From contig NC_086027.1 in the NCBI RefSeq assembly GCF_036323735.1, forward strand, positions 88,606,662 to 88,670,661: a stretch of 64,000 nt of DNA, read 5' to 3'. Positions 41,893 through 52,985 of the stretch are shown here, piece after piece (positions within the stretch are counted from its first letter, which is position 1; every line of letters begins with the position of its first letter). Made by a program: the position numbers and the translations under genes. Source of the stretch: Rattus norvegicus (lineage: Eukaryota > Chordata > Mammalia > Rodentia > Muridae). The notes below the pieces were generated by a model that was not told the DNA's origin, did no database searches, and saw only the letters and a list, made by a program, of their open reading frames with translations.

Positions 41893-42245
41893 TGATAACA
41901 CTGGCATCAGAGTCAGACTTTGTGGGTTCCAGTCCAAGCTCTGTCCCTCACTCCTTCTGTTTTTTTTTCAATTTATGAAATTAAAAAAAAACCAGAAGAG
42001 GGCATCCGATCCCATTACAGATGGTTGTGAGCCACTGTGTGGTTTCTGGGAATTGAACTCAGGACCTCCGGAAGAGCAGTCAGTGTCCTTAACCTCTGAG
42101 CCATCTCTCCACCCCAACTCACTCCCTCTGTACCATGGACACGTTGTATAATTCTCCATCCTCACGCTCACTCACCTGACCTGTAAAATGGAGAAGAGAG
42201 TGCTCGCAGTGTTATCAGATTGTTTTGAAGTTTGTAAATACTCGG
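41893..42245 (+). mobile_element. MIR SINE split by a B2 insertion
   Basis: The left part has 'GATAACACTGGCATCAGAGT CAGACTTTGTGGGTTCCAGT CC' and 'CTCTGTCCCTCACT'. After the B2 it resumes with 'CCTGACCTGTAAAATGGAG' and 'GCAGTGTTATCAGATTG'. Together they cover most of the MIR consensus. Confidence 0.75.
41961..42117 (-). mobile_element. B2 SINE with target-site duplication
   Basis: Reverse-complement B2: a T-run, 'CAGAAGAGGGCATCCGATCC', 'CATTACAGATGGTTGTGAGC', 'GGGAATTGAACTCAGGACCT' and 'CTTAACCTCTGAGCCATCTC'. Flanking 14-mers at 41947-41960 and 42118-42131 (CTCACTCCYTCTGT) differ by one base, so they are target-site duplications within the MIR. Confidence 0.93.
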
Positions 42246-42774
42246 CGGTAAATTGTTGGAAGGGCGCGAGGTGTATGACAAACACCATATGAGTTCCCGG
42301 ATGTGGGCCACACGCCAAGCTGGGCACTGAGGTTCCAGAGAAGAAGGGCCCCATTTCTGTGTGTGTGAAGAGGTAGGAGAAAAAGAAGATTTCTCAGTAA
42401 GCACAGAATGGGAATTTTCACAGGATCTGTACCTGAAGTCCTAAATCTCCTAGAGGTGTCTGGCAGACTTGGCTTTAAGCTTCCCGGCAACTGGTGTCTA
42501 AGCGGAGTTAGAGAATCACGACCGCCCTGGGCACTAAATCTAAAAGGCATCCCTGTGGATCTTCGGGAAGATGGCACTATTAGATGGCAACACACAGTAG
42601 ATCAAGTTGATGTTACTGATGTCATGAGGCCCTCTACGAGCTGATCACATTCTATCTAGGCACAAGCACAGAGTACTGTAACCGAGGGAATAAAAGCAGG
42701 ATACCATTGGGGGACTCGGGCAACCCAGAACCATAATACTATTGCCTAGACCAAGGGCATATATTTGTTTATCT
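42246..42774. other. Unique stretch, no gene seen
   Basis: Nothing recognised. The minus frame at 42215-42595 (126 codons) has no domain. Confidence 0.35.
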
Positions 42775-42939
42775 TCATTGCATAAATGTCTGCCTGTCAG
42801 GGGAGGGGTTGTGTGCACATCGGTTCAGGAGCCTGTAGAGGCCAGAGGATCCCCTGCAGCTAAGCTTCCAGGAGGTTGTGAGTTGCCCAACATGGATCCT
42901 GGGAGCTCCTCATTACTGAGTCACCTCTTCAGCCTCCCA
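42775..42939 (-). mobile_element. B3-like SINE (diverged)
   Basis: 'TTCAGGAGCCTGTAGAGGCC AGAGGATCCCCTGCAGC', 'GGTTGTGAGTTGCCCAACAT' and 'CTGAGTCACCTCTTCAGCC' parallel the reverse-complement B3 ('ccagaggtcagaagagggcat', 'ggttgtgagctgcc', 'ctgagccatctctccagcc'). Confidence 0.6.
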
Positions 42940-42966
42940 AACAAGAGCTTTAGAACCTTACTTCTC

Positions 42967-42969
<3 letters not shown>

Positions 42970-43020
<51 letters not shown>

Positions 43021-43035
43021 CTCCCTTTCTTTCTT

Positions 43036-43081
<46 letters not shown>
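42970..43081. repeat. (CT)n(CTTT)n compound microsatellite
   Basis: (CT)21-22 (42970-43013) followed by mixed CTTT/CT units and (CTTT)7 to 43081. A polypyrimidine stretch of about 110 bp. Confidence 0.97.
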
Positions 43082-43082
<1 letters not shown>

Positions 43083-43084
43083 AT

Positions 43085-43560
43085 GATCAGCATTTAACAT
43101 TTTGTACTTTGAAATAATTTTTAGGCTTATAACAAAGCTGAAAGGGTAATATTGAGTGTCCATCACTTGTCAGGGTTTAAAAATTACTCATGACACCCCA
43201 TCAGGAACAAAATTCTGTCAGACTTACTTGGATGTCACCAGCATTTCCTCCAACGTTTAATTGTAACTCCAGGTTCCCATAAAAGGTACCCATTGAGTTT
43301 AGTCACTGTGTTTCTTTAGTCTCCTGTAGTCTGTGACAGGCTGTGACAAGTTCTTAACCTTTTCCTGTTTTTCATAATCTTGACAGGTATGAGCCAATAG
43401 TTGTATCGTGCTGGGCATCTCTCCATGTGTGTTTGTCGAGTGTCCTTGGTAACTGGATGGGGATTGCAGGACTCAGAGAGGACCTCAGAGGTGAGCTCTG
43501 TGTCTCCCCCCCATCATCTTGGGGCTGCACGAGGTCAGGATGCTCCGTCTTGGCAGTTCC
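43085..43560 (+). mobile_element. Ancient L1M-like 3' region
   Basis: 'TAGTCTCCTGTAGTCTGTGA CAGG', 'TTTTTCATAATCTTGACAGG' and 'GTGTCCTTGGTAACTGGATG' recall the L1M phrase set 'ttagtctcctttaatctgtaacag', 'tttcatgaccttgaca' and following text. Diverged; no ORF2 sequence is readable. Confidence 0.42.
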
Positions 43561-43639
43561 CTTGGTCATTTGGCTCAGGCCGTAACTGCTGTGCTTTTTC
43601 ACTGAAAGCCACCACTTCACCCTTTTAATCCTCTATAAC

Positions 43640-44045
43640 TTTACCAGAGTTTTAATACTTTTATTTTTTTAAGGATTGCTTCTACATCAATCCTGCCCCT
43701 TTCTCTCCCCTTCTAACTCTTCCCCATCCCCCTCCCAATCCATGATCTCCTGATCTCTTCTTTAGCTGTTACTGTTATGCAGTCCATATACGCACGTGAC
43801 TGCCCAACTACTAAGTATGATTTAAATCTGCTTATCTGTTCGTGGGTTCTAGGTTAAGCATCAGGGACAGGACAACCTTATGTGGGAGCTTGTCCCTGGA
43901 GGAGACTGCTTCTCCTTTTCTCAGCAGGCATAATAGCCTGTAGCTCTTCGTCTAGGGGTCGGGCCAGGGAGAACGTACTCTTTCCACGCTGGCACGTCAA
44001 CGGGCTCTGTTTCCTTGATGCTCGTGGCTAAGTCCAACTCCCATG
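43640..44045. mobile_element. Rodent L1 (Lx-like) 3' UTR remnant
   Basis: 'CCCCTTTCTCTCCCCTTCTA', 'GATCTCTTCTTTAGCTGTTA', 'GCAGTCCATATACGCACGTG' and 'CCTGGAGGAGACTGCTTCTC', then 'GCCTGTAGCTCTTCGTCTAG', follow the wording of the Lx L1 3' UTR ('cagtccatataatgttactt ... ggggaggactatctctccc ... tagttctttgtgtagggttg'). Confidence 0.55.
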
Positions 44046-44514
44046 GAAGGAGGTTAAACCTTCTGCAGGCGGGAATATCTGCTCCTGTTAAGTAGAATTA
44101 TGCTGTAGTAAAGATGTGTCTCTTTTTGCCTACTTAGTTCTGTCATATTTTTGCCTCAGTATGGATTCATGCATGTTTACACTTTGGAATGTGATACAGA
44201 ATCACACCACCACACTTTTGTGTCATGTTTTCACTCTCCAATTTCCAGACTCAGCCACTGAGGTCTCTTCCTATATCCCTTTCACGTGCCCCTAACCCTT
44301 TACCTATTGCCCTTCCCTGCCCCCTTCTTTTGCCTTTTGGACCAAGATGTACCAGGATCCCCTATAATTTGCCTTTCCATCCCTGACATGAAGTTGAAGT
44401 TATGGTTCCTTTCACTAGCAAAAGGGTATGTAGAAGCCTGTCTAGACACTGTGTGTGCTTGTTGCTACTAAGATACGCACAATGTTGAATGATGCAGTTT
44501 GACTGCATGTGTCA

Positions 44515-44830
44515 TGTTGATGGGCGTAGTGAGGACTTTCCTTCTTGCTGTGGCAAAATAGCCAACAAGAGTGAACTAAAGGGAACAGCTTGATACGGGA
44601 TCGAAGTTTCAGGGGATACAGCCCGTCATGGGGAGAAGAAAGAAGGGCTGACTCCCAGGCACATCTGAGTGGATCAGGAAAAAGGAACATCGGTCCTTAG
44701 CTGCCTCTTCCCTCTCCCCACCATTTCTATTCAGTCCTGTACCCCATCGTATGGGATGGTGCCCCAGGGTGAGCTCCCACTTTCTAATATGATTGTATTT
44801 GAAACAGGACATTTAAGAAGTCTGGATAGG
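44515..44830 (-). mobile_element. Rodent dispersed repeat remnant (LTR type)
   Basis: 'TTGCTGTGGCAAAATAGCCA', 'ACAGCCCGTCATGGGGAGAA' and 'ATCGTATGGGATGGTGCC' are wording shared with the reverse-oriented rodent repeat at 35880-36235. Diverged and truncated. Confidence 0.45.
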
Positions 44831-46621
44831 GTCATAACCCAGCACCACTGCTGCTATGGTTTGCATGTGCATTGTCCCCTGCTCAGGCTCACCTGCTCGC
44901 ATTCTTGACCTTTAGATGGTGGGGCTTTTTGAACAGGCTAGGTACCTTTTCGGGACAGCATGCATGGCTGGTGGTGTAAGGCTACAGAGGCTGGATATTT
45001 GGGAGTTAGAGCCAGCCCTGGTTCCAACCTGAGCAATTTGCTTTCTGATTCACTGAGATGTGAGAAGGCTCTGACATGTTCCCAGTGCCATGGGCACCAC
45101 CGTGTCTTCTCTGCCAAGGCTGCCGGGAACTGTGAGCCTGAGCCCCGCCGCTCTTCCTTAAGCTGCTCTTCCAGAGATCCTGTTCCAATGGTTTCTTCTT
45201 AAGAAGATAGAGATGTCAGGTCCTGATTTCTCTGGATTTTTCCCTATCAGCAATCTTTTTGGTAAATGTCATAGACACACCCAAATGTGTGTCCCGGATG
45301 TTTGTTAAGATATTCCAGCTGGCAACTGAAATTAACCATTATCAACTAATCTTCTTGGTACCTCTTCAGCCCCATGTCTCCAGTGTCCAGAACACATGAC
45401 TTGCTTTACCAGTGGGGAAGGTTTTCCTATCTCAGCACCCACATATTAGCGAGGTTTTATGCCTCCTGCTCCTTGTTTATGGAGAAATAGACCCTATACC
45501 ACACCACAGGAGGATTATCAGCTAAGAATATTCTTGCTAAGACCCACCTATTAACACATCAAAATGGGTATTCACACACTAAATTATGCACGCAGATAAA
45601 AAGCTGACAACATCCCCACGAGGGTTTGTGGCAGCCCGAAGCGCACTGGCTGTCAACTAGGCAGAGCAGAGGTAGTTATCTGCAGTTATCACCCACTCTT
45701 TGCTAGTAGAATCTGTATTCCGTTCAGGTAATCCATCCGTCTACCTCTTTCCGACTGTCTGTTTAGCACAGAATCCTGATGAACCCTGAGCAACCGTGAT
45801 AATTCTGTCGTTAATTTCCAGAGTTTACCGACGAGTTTGTTTTTAATAAACATTTACTAAGATATGGGAGCCAAAGAAAGGTTGGTTAAATAGTTGCACA
45901 CGCATGTGCAATAAAGAAGAGGGCGTGTCACTAGCTGCATGAGGACGAGTGAGGACTACAAGTCAGCCTACGGCCAACTCCAACCTACCTACGATCAAGG
46001 TAAGTCTTCACTTAGTGATGTGCGAACCAAGTCTTAAATGAAGTTGGGATGGATAAAGGTGGTCTTGGAGCTCGGGATGTCGGGTCCAGAGTCCCACGTG
46101 GGAGGCGTGGGGGTGGAGCTGAAGATGAAGACAGTCTGTGGGACAGAGGAGAGCAATCCGATCAGGAAGAGAAGGAGTGGAGCACCTATCAGTCACGAGG
46201 TTGTCAGAGTCCAGGGGACATCAGATACATCCTGGAGGCTATAGTAAGAGTTGTTTTCTCCATCCTTAAAGAAAGAACGTAACAAAGGTTTTTGATCAGG
46301 GAATGGTAGGCTAAGGTAGCATTGGCTCTCCTCTTCATGGCCCTCCTCTACAGAGCTCAGTTTTAGGGCTCGGTTTTGCCATAGTAGAGTGTTTTAGTGC
46401 AAAACAGTACCAATGAAATGCAACTAAAGATCTTACCATTGTATGTGACTTTTAAAAAGATCCCCTCCCACTGCCCCCGCAAAGAATAGTGTAACTCCTT
46501 CAACCTCTGGTGCTTCTCTGCACATTCCGGCCTTCTCTGCACTGACTCAGGCAATGGGAGTGGACTTGGGTAGTTAAGAGGTAAGCCATTTTCACGTCTG
46601 GTTCTTCTCCCTTCTCTTCTC
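44831..46621. other. Unique stretch, no gene seen
   Basis: About 1.8 kb with no confident repeat. A good 5' splice-site match (ATCAAG|GTAAGTCT, intron start 46000) is present on the plus strand, without a supported exon. The frames at 46038-46282 have no domain. Confidence 0.35.
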
Positions 46622-46835
46622 TTTCAGATGTATTAATTTTACTTATGAGTGTTTTGCCTTCCTGTATGTATGCTCACGGTGTACGTGCTCGGTGCCACAG
46701 AGGTCAGAAGAAAGCATCCTCTGATGATTACAGATGGTTGTGAGCTGCCAGGTGGGTGCTGGGAATTGAACTCAGGTCTTTGGTAAGAGCAGGAAGCGCT
46801 CTAAACCCTGCTGCATCTCTCTCTAACCCACTGAG
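46622..46835 (-). mobile_element. B3 SINE
   Basis: Reverse-complement B3: 'CTTATGAGTGTTTTGCCTTC', 'GGTGCCACAGAGGTCAGAAG', 'GATTACAGATGGTTGTGAGC', 'GGTGCTGGGAATTGAACTCA' and 'CTGCTGCATCTCTCTCTAACCC'. Confidence 0.9.
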
Positions 46836-47939
46836 TCTGCTCCTTAAAACATACGTTATAACCTTGCTACCCACTAAAGGCCTTAGAGGACATAAGTTTC
46901 AAAATGAGTCGTTGAGCCGATGGAGACAGAGGTAGCGACAAGGGAAGGTAGAGCCTCAGGAACGAGTCACCAGCTGCAGATGTTGAGCAGTGGAAGGGCA
47001 TCCGAGTTGGAGCAGGGCTGTACCAGTTCTCTCGACCCTCAAGAGTGTGTGAAGTCATGTGGACCTCTGCACCCCGGGCCGGCTGTCAGCCTGTGTGAAT
47101 ACTTCCTGCAGCCTGGCCCACATTTCCTGAGGCTAGTCAATAAAGCAATCGGCTTTGCTCTCTGTGTCTTAATGAAATACTCTCTCAGCCATCTATTGTT
47201 TGACAAGTCCAAAAGCCACAGACATGAGAAGGCAAGGAAAACACCCATTCTGGTAGCACCAATTCTGATGTCCTAACACCAGTGAAGGTGGGGTTTAATC
47301 TGGTCTGGCATCAGAATCCAATGGTCCAGTTTGGTGGATGAGGGGGGAAAATATCTGTGTTGTCATGGTAGCCAACACGAATGAATACTATCAATTTTAA
47401 TACAATATTACTATCGATGCACGTTGAGGGATGGGGTTCAGCTCATTGGAGAGATAAAGGGGCAGACAGGGAGAGGCTGGATGTTATTCTTGGCTTCAGG
47501 TTCATCAGACAAGAGAGGACCATTGGGATCCCAGAAGGACAGTATGAAAGGGGCTATAGTTCACAGGTAGGGAGTATATAAGGTACACACAGACTCTGGC
47601 GATTTTCTGGGAGTCCTGTCTTAGGACCAGATATGAACATGGCTCTAGAGTTCAGAGGCTGCACATCATGGCCAATCTTATTTATATTGGCTCGTAAGCT
47701 TTGCCTGAATACCAGCAGTTAACAGCAGGCTGCTTGTCTTAACAGTGGGCAGCCTGTTGAGGTTTGCGACAAGACCCAAGTTCTTGCAGGCTTGAGTAGA
47801 TTCCCAATGTCTTCTGTACGGCTTCTGCCTTCCTGCAGGGAACCAAGAAGCTACTCTCAGACTAAGGACTCTTTTTTTCCTCCACCTCTAGCATTGGGTT
47901 TCATTGTCCTTGAGGTATAGAGATTTCATCCCGGCCTCT
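46836..47939. other. Unique stretch, no gene seen
   Basis: No repeat recognised. Frames at 46920-47276 lack domain or exon evidence. Confidence 0.35.
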
Positions 47940-48195
47940 GGAGCCACACCACCTCATCTGCTCAAAAGCCCCCTGTAAAGGTAATGAAGTAATGTCTTTA
48001 TCCTCTGAGCTCTAGTTTCTTCATACATAGCAAGAAACAAAACAGAAAACAGAAACAAAACAAACAAAAACAAGACAATCCCCTACCCACCCAAACCGTA
48101 GCTCTCTAAGGTTAGGGTCTATAAGCCATCAAATAAGATCATGCATGTAAAGCACTTGATTGATGTAACACCAGCACATACAGATTTTACTTGAT
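47940..48195 (+). mobile_element. MIR SINE with A-rich insertion
   Basis: 'CTTTATCCTCTGAGCTCTAG TTTCTTCATACATAGC', then CAAAA-rich sequence (48033-48077), then 'GATCATGCATGTAAAGCACT' and 'GATGTAACACCAGCACATAC'. The two ends match the MIR 3' half. Confidence 0.6.
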
Positions 48196-48747
48196 ATCGT
48201 TGTTGTGTTTTAGGATTAAATGCTATTGTTGGGATCCAGTCCAATAGCTGGGGCTGTTAGCCTGCCTGGCTCTAATTCCTTTTTTGTCAGGACTTCTTCC
48301 TCTTCCTCGCCCATCTGGGGTGCATGATTCTAACATCTCTCCGGGTAGAGAAGCCTTGGAATATTCCAAGGAAACTCAGCCTTTGACATTTGTGTGAAGG
48401 TGCATGCCTGGGCATGTATCTTTATGGACAGATGACTGTGGGTGACTGCCGCATGATTCTTCCTCTTTTTATCATGTCCACTCTCAATAGACAGCAGATA
48501 GAACCTTGGCTTGCCAGGGCAGACAGACCGGCAATTATTTCATTCAGAAAAGCTTGTTAAAAGCCCAGGAAACAGAATTGATGGAGGAAGGTGTTTAATT
48601 GTTCCCCTCGATTTATAGTGAGCTCCAGAACACGTTTAACATCTATAAGCATATGAAAACTATAGGAGGAGGTGTGGCATGTTCTCCATCACTATTGATA
48701 AAACATGACTAAATTCAGTAAGTTCTAGGAGTGAACAGGTAGATTAG
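48196..48747. other. Unique stretch, no gene seen
   Basis: Nothing recognised. Confidence 0.35.
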
Positions 48748-48946
48748 AGGGCTGGAGAGATGGCTGGTGCTTCAGAGACAAGGTACTGCTTTTGAAGAGG
48801 ACCTGAGTTCAGGTCCCACAACCATTTGTAACTCTAGCTCTAGAAGCATGTGATGTCTGTGGCTTCACAAAGGCCTCTGGCTCTCACATAACATGCACAA
48901 TTAAAAATAAAAGTAAGCATATATTTTTTAAAAAAAATCAATTTAG
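48748..48946 (+). mobile_element. B2/B3-type SINE
   Basis: 'AGGGCTGGAGAGATGGCTGG', 'GAGGACCTGAGTTCAGGTCC' (B box), 'CACAACCATTTGTAACTCTA' and 'TAAAAATAAAAGTAAGCATA', then an A-rich tail with 'TTTTTTAAAAAAAATC'. Plus orientation, moderately diverged. Confidence 0.85.
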
Positions 48947-49011
48947 CTTCTAGCCAAAAATGAGTTAGACAATTAGAGGAAAGAAAACCAGCTTCTAAAA
49001 AACAAAAGCTT

Positions 49012-49123
49012 AGGCCTGGTGTGGCGCCACATACCTTTAACACTCAAGAGGCAGGGCCAGACAGACTTCTGAGTTTAAGGCCAGCCTGGCCTATAGACAC
49101 TATGCAGAGAAACCATGTTTCCT
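49012..49123 (+). mobile_element. B1 SINE
   Basis: 'AGGCCTGGTGTGGCGCCACA TACCTTTAACAC', 'CTTCTGAGTTTAAGGCCAGC' and 'CTGGCCTATAGACACTATGC AGAGAAACCATG'. A slightly shortened B1 with a GA-rich rather than poly-A tail. Confidence 0.88.
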
Positions 49124-49149
49124 CAGTGGGGGGCTAAGAAGGGAGGGAA

Positions 49150-49156
49150 AGAGGGG

Positions 49157-49218
<62 letters not shown>
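49150..49218. repeat. (GA)30 microsatellite
   Basis: A G-rich lead and then a pure GA run of about 60 bp at the tail side of the B1. Confidence 0.97.
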
Positions 49219-49223
<5 letters not shown>

Positions 49224-50335
49224 ATTGCACTAGGTTCCTGGCAGGTTCGTTTATGACACAGGATGGAGGAGTATAAATATGACGATTGCCCATTCTGGGC
49301 CCGCCTGTCTGGCTTCCTAGAGAAATAATAACCAGCAAGGCATTTTCCCAGGTTGTTTTTCGGCCCTTCCTTTGGTCGTAAAAACCATCCTATGTCATTC
49401 TAATAAGTTCCTTTCTGCTATTTTAGTAACAGTTGATGTCTGCTTTGTAAACAGAGGACCTGCAGAGAGGCTCTGACCCACTGCCCTTCACGTGACGGCC
49501 ACACTCCAGCAAAGATCCCCCATGTTCTTTAAGAACCGATTTCTTCTTGCTCTGAGGGCACTAATGAAATCTCATGGATAGCTGCAGCGTGTTGGGGGGA
49601 GTCACTGGATGGTGACATTATAATTTCCTTAAGCAATTTATCTCAAGGTATGTGTTTGGTGGCGCATTAGCAAATCCGTTGTCATTGGCCTCATGCTATA
49701 GCAACGCCTTTTAAAACACAAACTAGGATAGATCTTGTGGGGATAGACTTTGGATGTGATCAAAGTAGTTCCTTTGGCAGTGACTCAGAGCCATACACCC
49801 TAACTTCAGAACAATTTATGTGCAGTACGGCTGGAGCCAAACAAATATCCTCAGAAGGGGAATATTTTCTATGTGGCTGCAGCCGGCATGTAGATTTCAT
49901 TGCCGTTGTCAGAAGATGGTGACTTACACACTGTTGCTGTTTATACACAAACCTATCATTGGTTATGACCAGCACTTCTTTGATATGCTGGGCACCATTC
50001 TCCGAAGAACCCTTAAGTACTGGGCTCCATCTAGTAGCCGTGTGAGTGGTAGGGAGGAAAAAAATTGCTTGAGATTTGAAGGAAAATTGCAGATTAAATT
50101 ATGGCGTGGGGTGTAAGCATGTCTACATTTGTTGCAGGAAGTGTCTGAGTATTATTTACATTTTGATCTCTTATTTTGGTAGTTAGATTAAAAAGGGAAT
50201 GGTAGCAAATTAATCCCAACATTGCTATTAGAAATACTTAACTTATAACATAAAAATACCAGCTTCCGCCAATTGGGGACAAGAATCTATTTATAAACAT
50301 TTCCTGTGTCCTCTTGGCTTCCAGTTCTCATTTTT
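49219..50335. promoter_or_regulatory. Candidate conserved non-coding block
   Basis: About 1.1 kb with no recognised repeat. AT-rich, with words such as 'CATTATAATTTCCTTAAGCA', 'GGCGCATTAGCAAATCCGTT' and 'GATTTCATTGCCGTTGTCAG'. Such repeat-free texture in a repeat-dense window can reflect constraint. Overlapping short frames at 49737-50116 on the plus strand (61 and 98 codons) have no domain. No exon can be defended. Confidence 0.28.
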
Positions 50336-50515
50336 TTTTCTTTTTTGCTATTTCACTAATGCATCAGTTACTTGGTGGTGTCTAGCAAACCACTCCAAAG
50401 GAAGTAAGTAGTGAAACCTATCAAACCCAAATTAGCTCGTAAGTCATCGGGTTGGCTCTTGGCTAAGCATTCTTGTGCATCTGTGAGGATGGGAGTTGTA
50501 GCTCGTGGCTGGCTG

Positions 50516-50583
50516 TGCCTCTTTCTTTCCTTCTTTCTTTCTTTTTTTCTTTCTTTCTTTCTTTCTTTCTTTCTTTTTTTTTT
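50516..50583. repeat. (CTTT)n microsatellite
   Basis: TTTC units with small breaks (50519-50573), then a T-run to 50583. It could be the T-rich (tail) side of a degraded reverse-oriented retroposon. Confidence 0.93.
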
Positions 50584-51683
50584 GATTGCTATTACATGTT
50601 GTTTGGCTGACCTAGAATGTTTTGGGCTAGGATAACTAGACTTTACTTATTTCCCCATTTGAGGCCTAGTTTGTTCACATGACCATGTCAAGGTTCAGAG
50701 AAACAATGGAAGGAAAGGAACGAGGGAGGGATGGAAGGAAGGACAAAGAAACGTCAGAGAGACAGAGAATGTCTGGGAGACAACGGCACATCCAGGCCCT
50801 CATGAGGGAGGCACTGTGAAGTGGCTAGAGACTTACGTAGTACAGGCTAGCCTTGTCTCACACTTAAGATTGTTGCAGCCTTGCCATTCTGGTTCCTAGG
50901 TGCAATGTCAAATGAGAAGATGGGTGAGATGGGAAACCAGGAAGGAAATACATGGAAGAGAAGAGTTCCTTCAGGGTGCCTTAGAAGGCACTGTGGGGAT
51001 TTGGCCCAGGGGAGGTATGGATGAAGCTTTCATACAGAGAGGAAATGGTGGTAAGGGGATGCAGGGTTTGGAGTGGAGTTTCAGTTTAGGAACTTTATCC
51101 CTTTTGATATTCTATGAGCGATGCAGGCAAAGAACAAAATTTCAATTAAAGTTACTTTTTGGCTACTGGGCCATGCATTTTTAAATACAGCTGTGCAGAT
51201 GGAGCTATGTGGAGTCCCAGGTCTTATTTAAATTAAGCATTTAAATTTCTAAAGGAAGTCAGTTAACGTACACAAAAAGCTCTACTAAACTGGGGAAATA
51301 GCGAAACATTGATTCCTTATTCCCCCTCAGGAGAAGAATCAATCATATTTAGATGTTTCACACTCCTGTCTTCAGCTTTTTGAAGGGTTGAACATTTGTG
51401 GTGTTCTTTGAAGACTTGGTGAATTTAGATTTTTCACAGAAAAAGAAATAGAATAGAAATTCCAAGAGACATTCTATTGACTGCTCCTTGGTGGGGAACG
51501 CTGCCTGCTGCCCCTTTGTTCATACATTTGACAGCTCCTCTCTGAGTAGACATTTCCGTGCAGAGCCTATCAGTACCTGATTCTAGACTACCTCTGGAAT
51601 GAATGAATGGAAGTGTCATTAGAAGTCCAAGTTCAAGGCGTGAGAGGTAGCCCGGTCTGTATACACATCCGGTGACTTTTGTT
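50584..51683. other. Unique stretch, no gene seen
   Basis: A purine-rich patch (about 50705-50760, GGAAGGAA/GAGGGAGG words) is the only texture. No exon seen. Confidence 0.35.
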
Positions 51684-51833
51684 ATTGTTATTTTAACGCA
51701 GGATGTCCCTATGTATCCCTGGCTGGTCTAGAAATCTCTATGTCTACCAGACAGACTGGCCTCAGACTTGCAGTCACCCTCCTGCCTCTCCCTCCCAAGT
51801 GTTTGGACTATGAGCTACCACAGCTGGCCTGGC
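51684..51833 (-). mobile_element. B1 SINE (diverged)
   Basis: Reverse-complement B1: 'GTCCCTATGTATCCCTGGCT GGTCTAG', 'ACAGACTGGCCTCAGACTTG' and 'CTGCCTCTCCCTCCCAAGTG', ending 'CTACCACAGCTGGCCTGG'. Confidence 0.85.
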
Positions 51834-51955
51834 TTTACTCTTGACCAACTATGTGAACGTGGATTTGTTTTCTTGTCTGACTAGACTTGGTTTTAGTGAT
51901 AAAATAGAATAACAATTCCTTAGCATGAGATTATGGAAGATTTCAAGATAACCTA
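51834..51955 (+). mobile_element. Possible MIR fragment
   Basis: 'GACCAACTATGTGAACGTGG' and 'GTGATAAAATAGAATAACAA' recall the MIR phrases 'actagctgtgtgaccttgg' and 'gtaaaatggggataataa'. Weak. Confidence 0.35.
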
Positions 51956-52299
51956 TAGTCAGGATATTTATTTTAGATGCCTCAAAACCGACAATAGGCT
52001 GCTCTTTACTGAGCCGATGTCAAGACAGCGCAGATTCAGTCAATACACTTGGTTAATATACAGAACCAGAAAGCCGCCGAGCCAGAGGAGACCTCTTCTA
52101 TTCTTATTGTCATTAGGAGGAAACTAAGTGAATAGCAAACAACATAGGTGGACCCTAACTGGGCCATGGGGGTCATTTAAAAACAAACCAGTCATCAGAT
52201 ACAGTTCTTGTTTTTCATATTTTTATTCCATATCTCAAGGCACTTTCAATTTAGTTGAGGGAGAAAGACAATAGGAATCAATAAAAACACCAAGTTGTG
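51956..52299. other. Unique stretch, no gene seen
   Basis: Nothing recognised. Confidence 0.35.
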
Positions 52300-52985
52300 T
52301 CCTAAGGTGGGGAGCAGTCTTGCTGTCCGTAAACGGATAAATGGATGAGGAAATGCAGTAGCTCTGTACTGTGGAATTTTGATCAGGTGTAAGGAATGAA
52401 ATGACTGTGGACGGAACTGCAGATAGCCATGTTGAGAAAAACGAGCCTGACTCAGAATCTATTGCTCATTTCCTCTTGAATGTAGAATCAATTTAAATGG
52501 CTTTGTATATGTAAGACATGAAAATAGAAAGGGGGAGACCGGAGGAGAGGAAAAAGGCATATACGGAATGGGGAATGGAAGTAAGAGAAGGTGAGGGGTA
52601 TATGTGATGCAAAACAGAAGGGAAGACCACAGGAACACAGAGAGACAGATGGACATAGAGGGACTGATGGACACAGAGAGACTGATGAACACAGAGGGAC
52701 AGACAGACACAGAGGGACTGACATAGAGGGACTGACTGATACAGAGGGACAGACGGACACAGAGGGACTGACTGACACAGAAGGACTGATGGACTCAGAT
52801 GGACTGACGTACACAGAGGGACTGAAGGATAGAGTTCATGGGAGAGTGGAAAAGGAGGACAGCGGCAGATGGTGAAAGGAATATAATTGTATATACATAC
52901 AAAACATCACAATAAAGCTTACTAATGTGTACGCCAACTAAAAATAAAAATAACGATGATGACGATGATGTGAGAAAAAAATAAA
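52300..52985 (+). mobile_element. L1 LINE 3' end carrying a minisatellite
   Basis: 'GTAAACGGATAAATGGATGA', 'CTGTGGACGGAACTGCAGAT AGCCATGTTGAG' and 'CTGACTCAGAATCTATTGCT' are the decayed end of L1 ORF2 and the start of its 3' UTR ('ggataaatagatcaag', 'aatggatggaactagaagat', 'ccagactcag'). The tail after the minisatellite ('CATACAAAACATCACAATAA' and an A-rich end) closes the element. It is 5'-truncated and non-functional. Confidence 0.7.
52638..52835. repeat. 18-bp minisatellite in L1 3' UTR
   Basis: About eleven copies of an 18-bp unit near GGACACAGAGGGACTGAT, with some units shifted by small changes (for example ACATAGAGGGACTGACTGAT). The period is a multiple of three, so it gives a 6-residue periodic frame on both strands. 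I do not regard these as proteins. Confidence 0.93.

Noticed and set aside
45930..46010. Plus-strand exon ending at a good GTAAGT donor (46000)
   Set aside because: No matching acceptor, coding potential or promoter upstream. Donor-like sites such as those at 46000 and 57745 are expected by chance in 64 kb.
52488..52875. Frames with 6-residue periodicity on both strands
   Set aside because: The 18-bp minisatellite inside an L1 3' UTR produces periodic frames automatically. No start context or gene structure.
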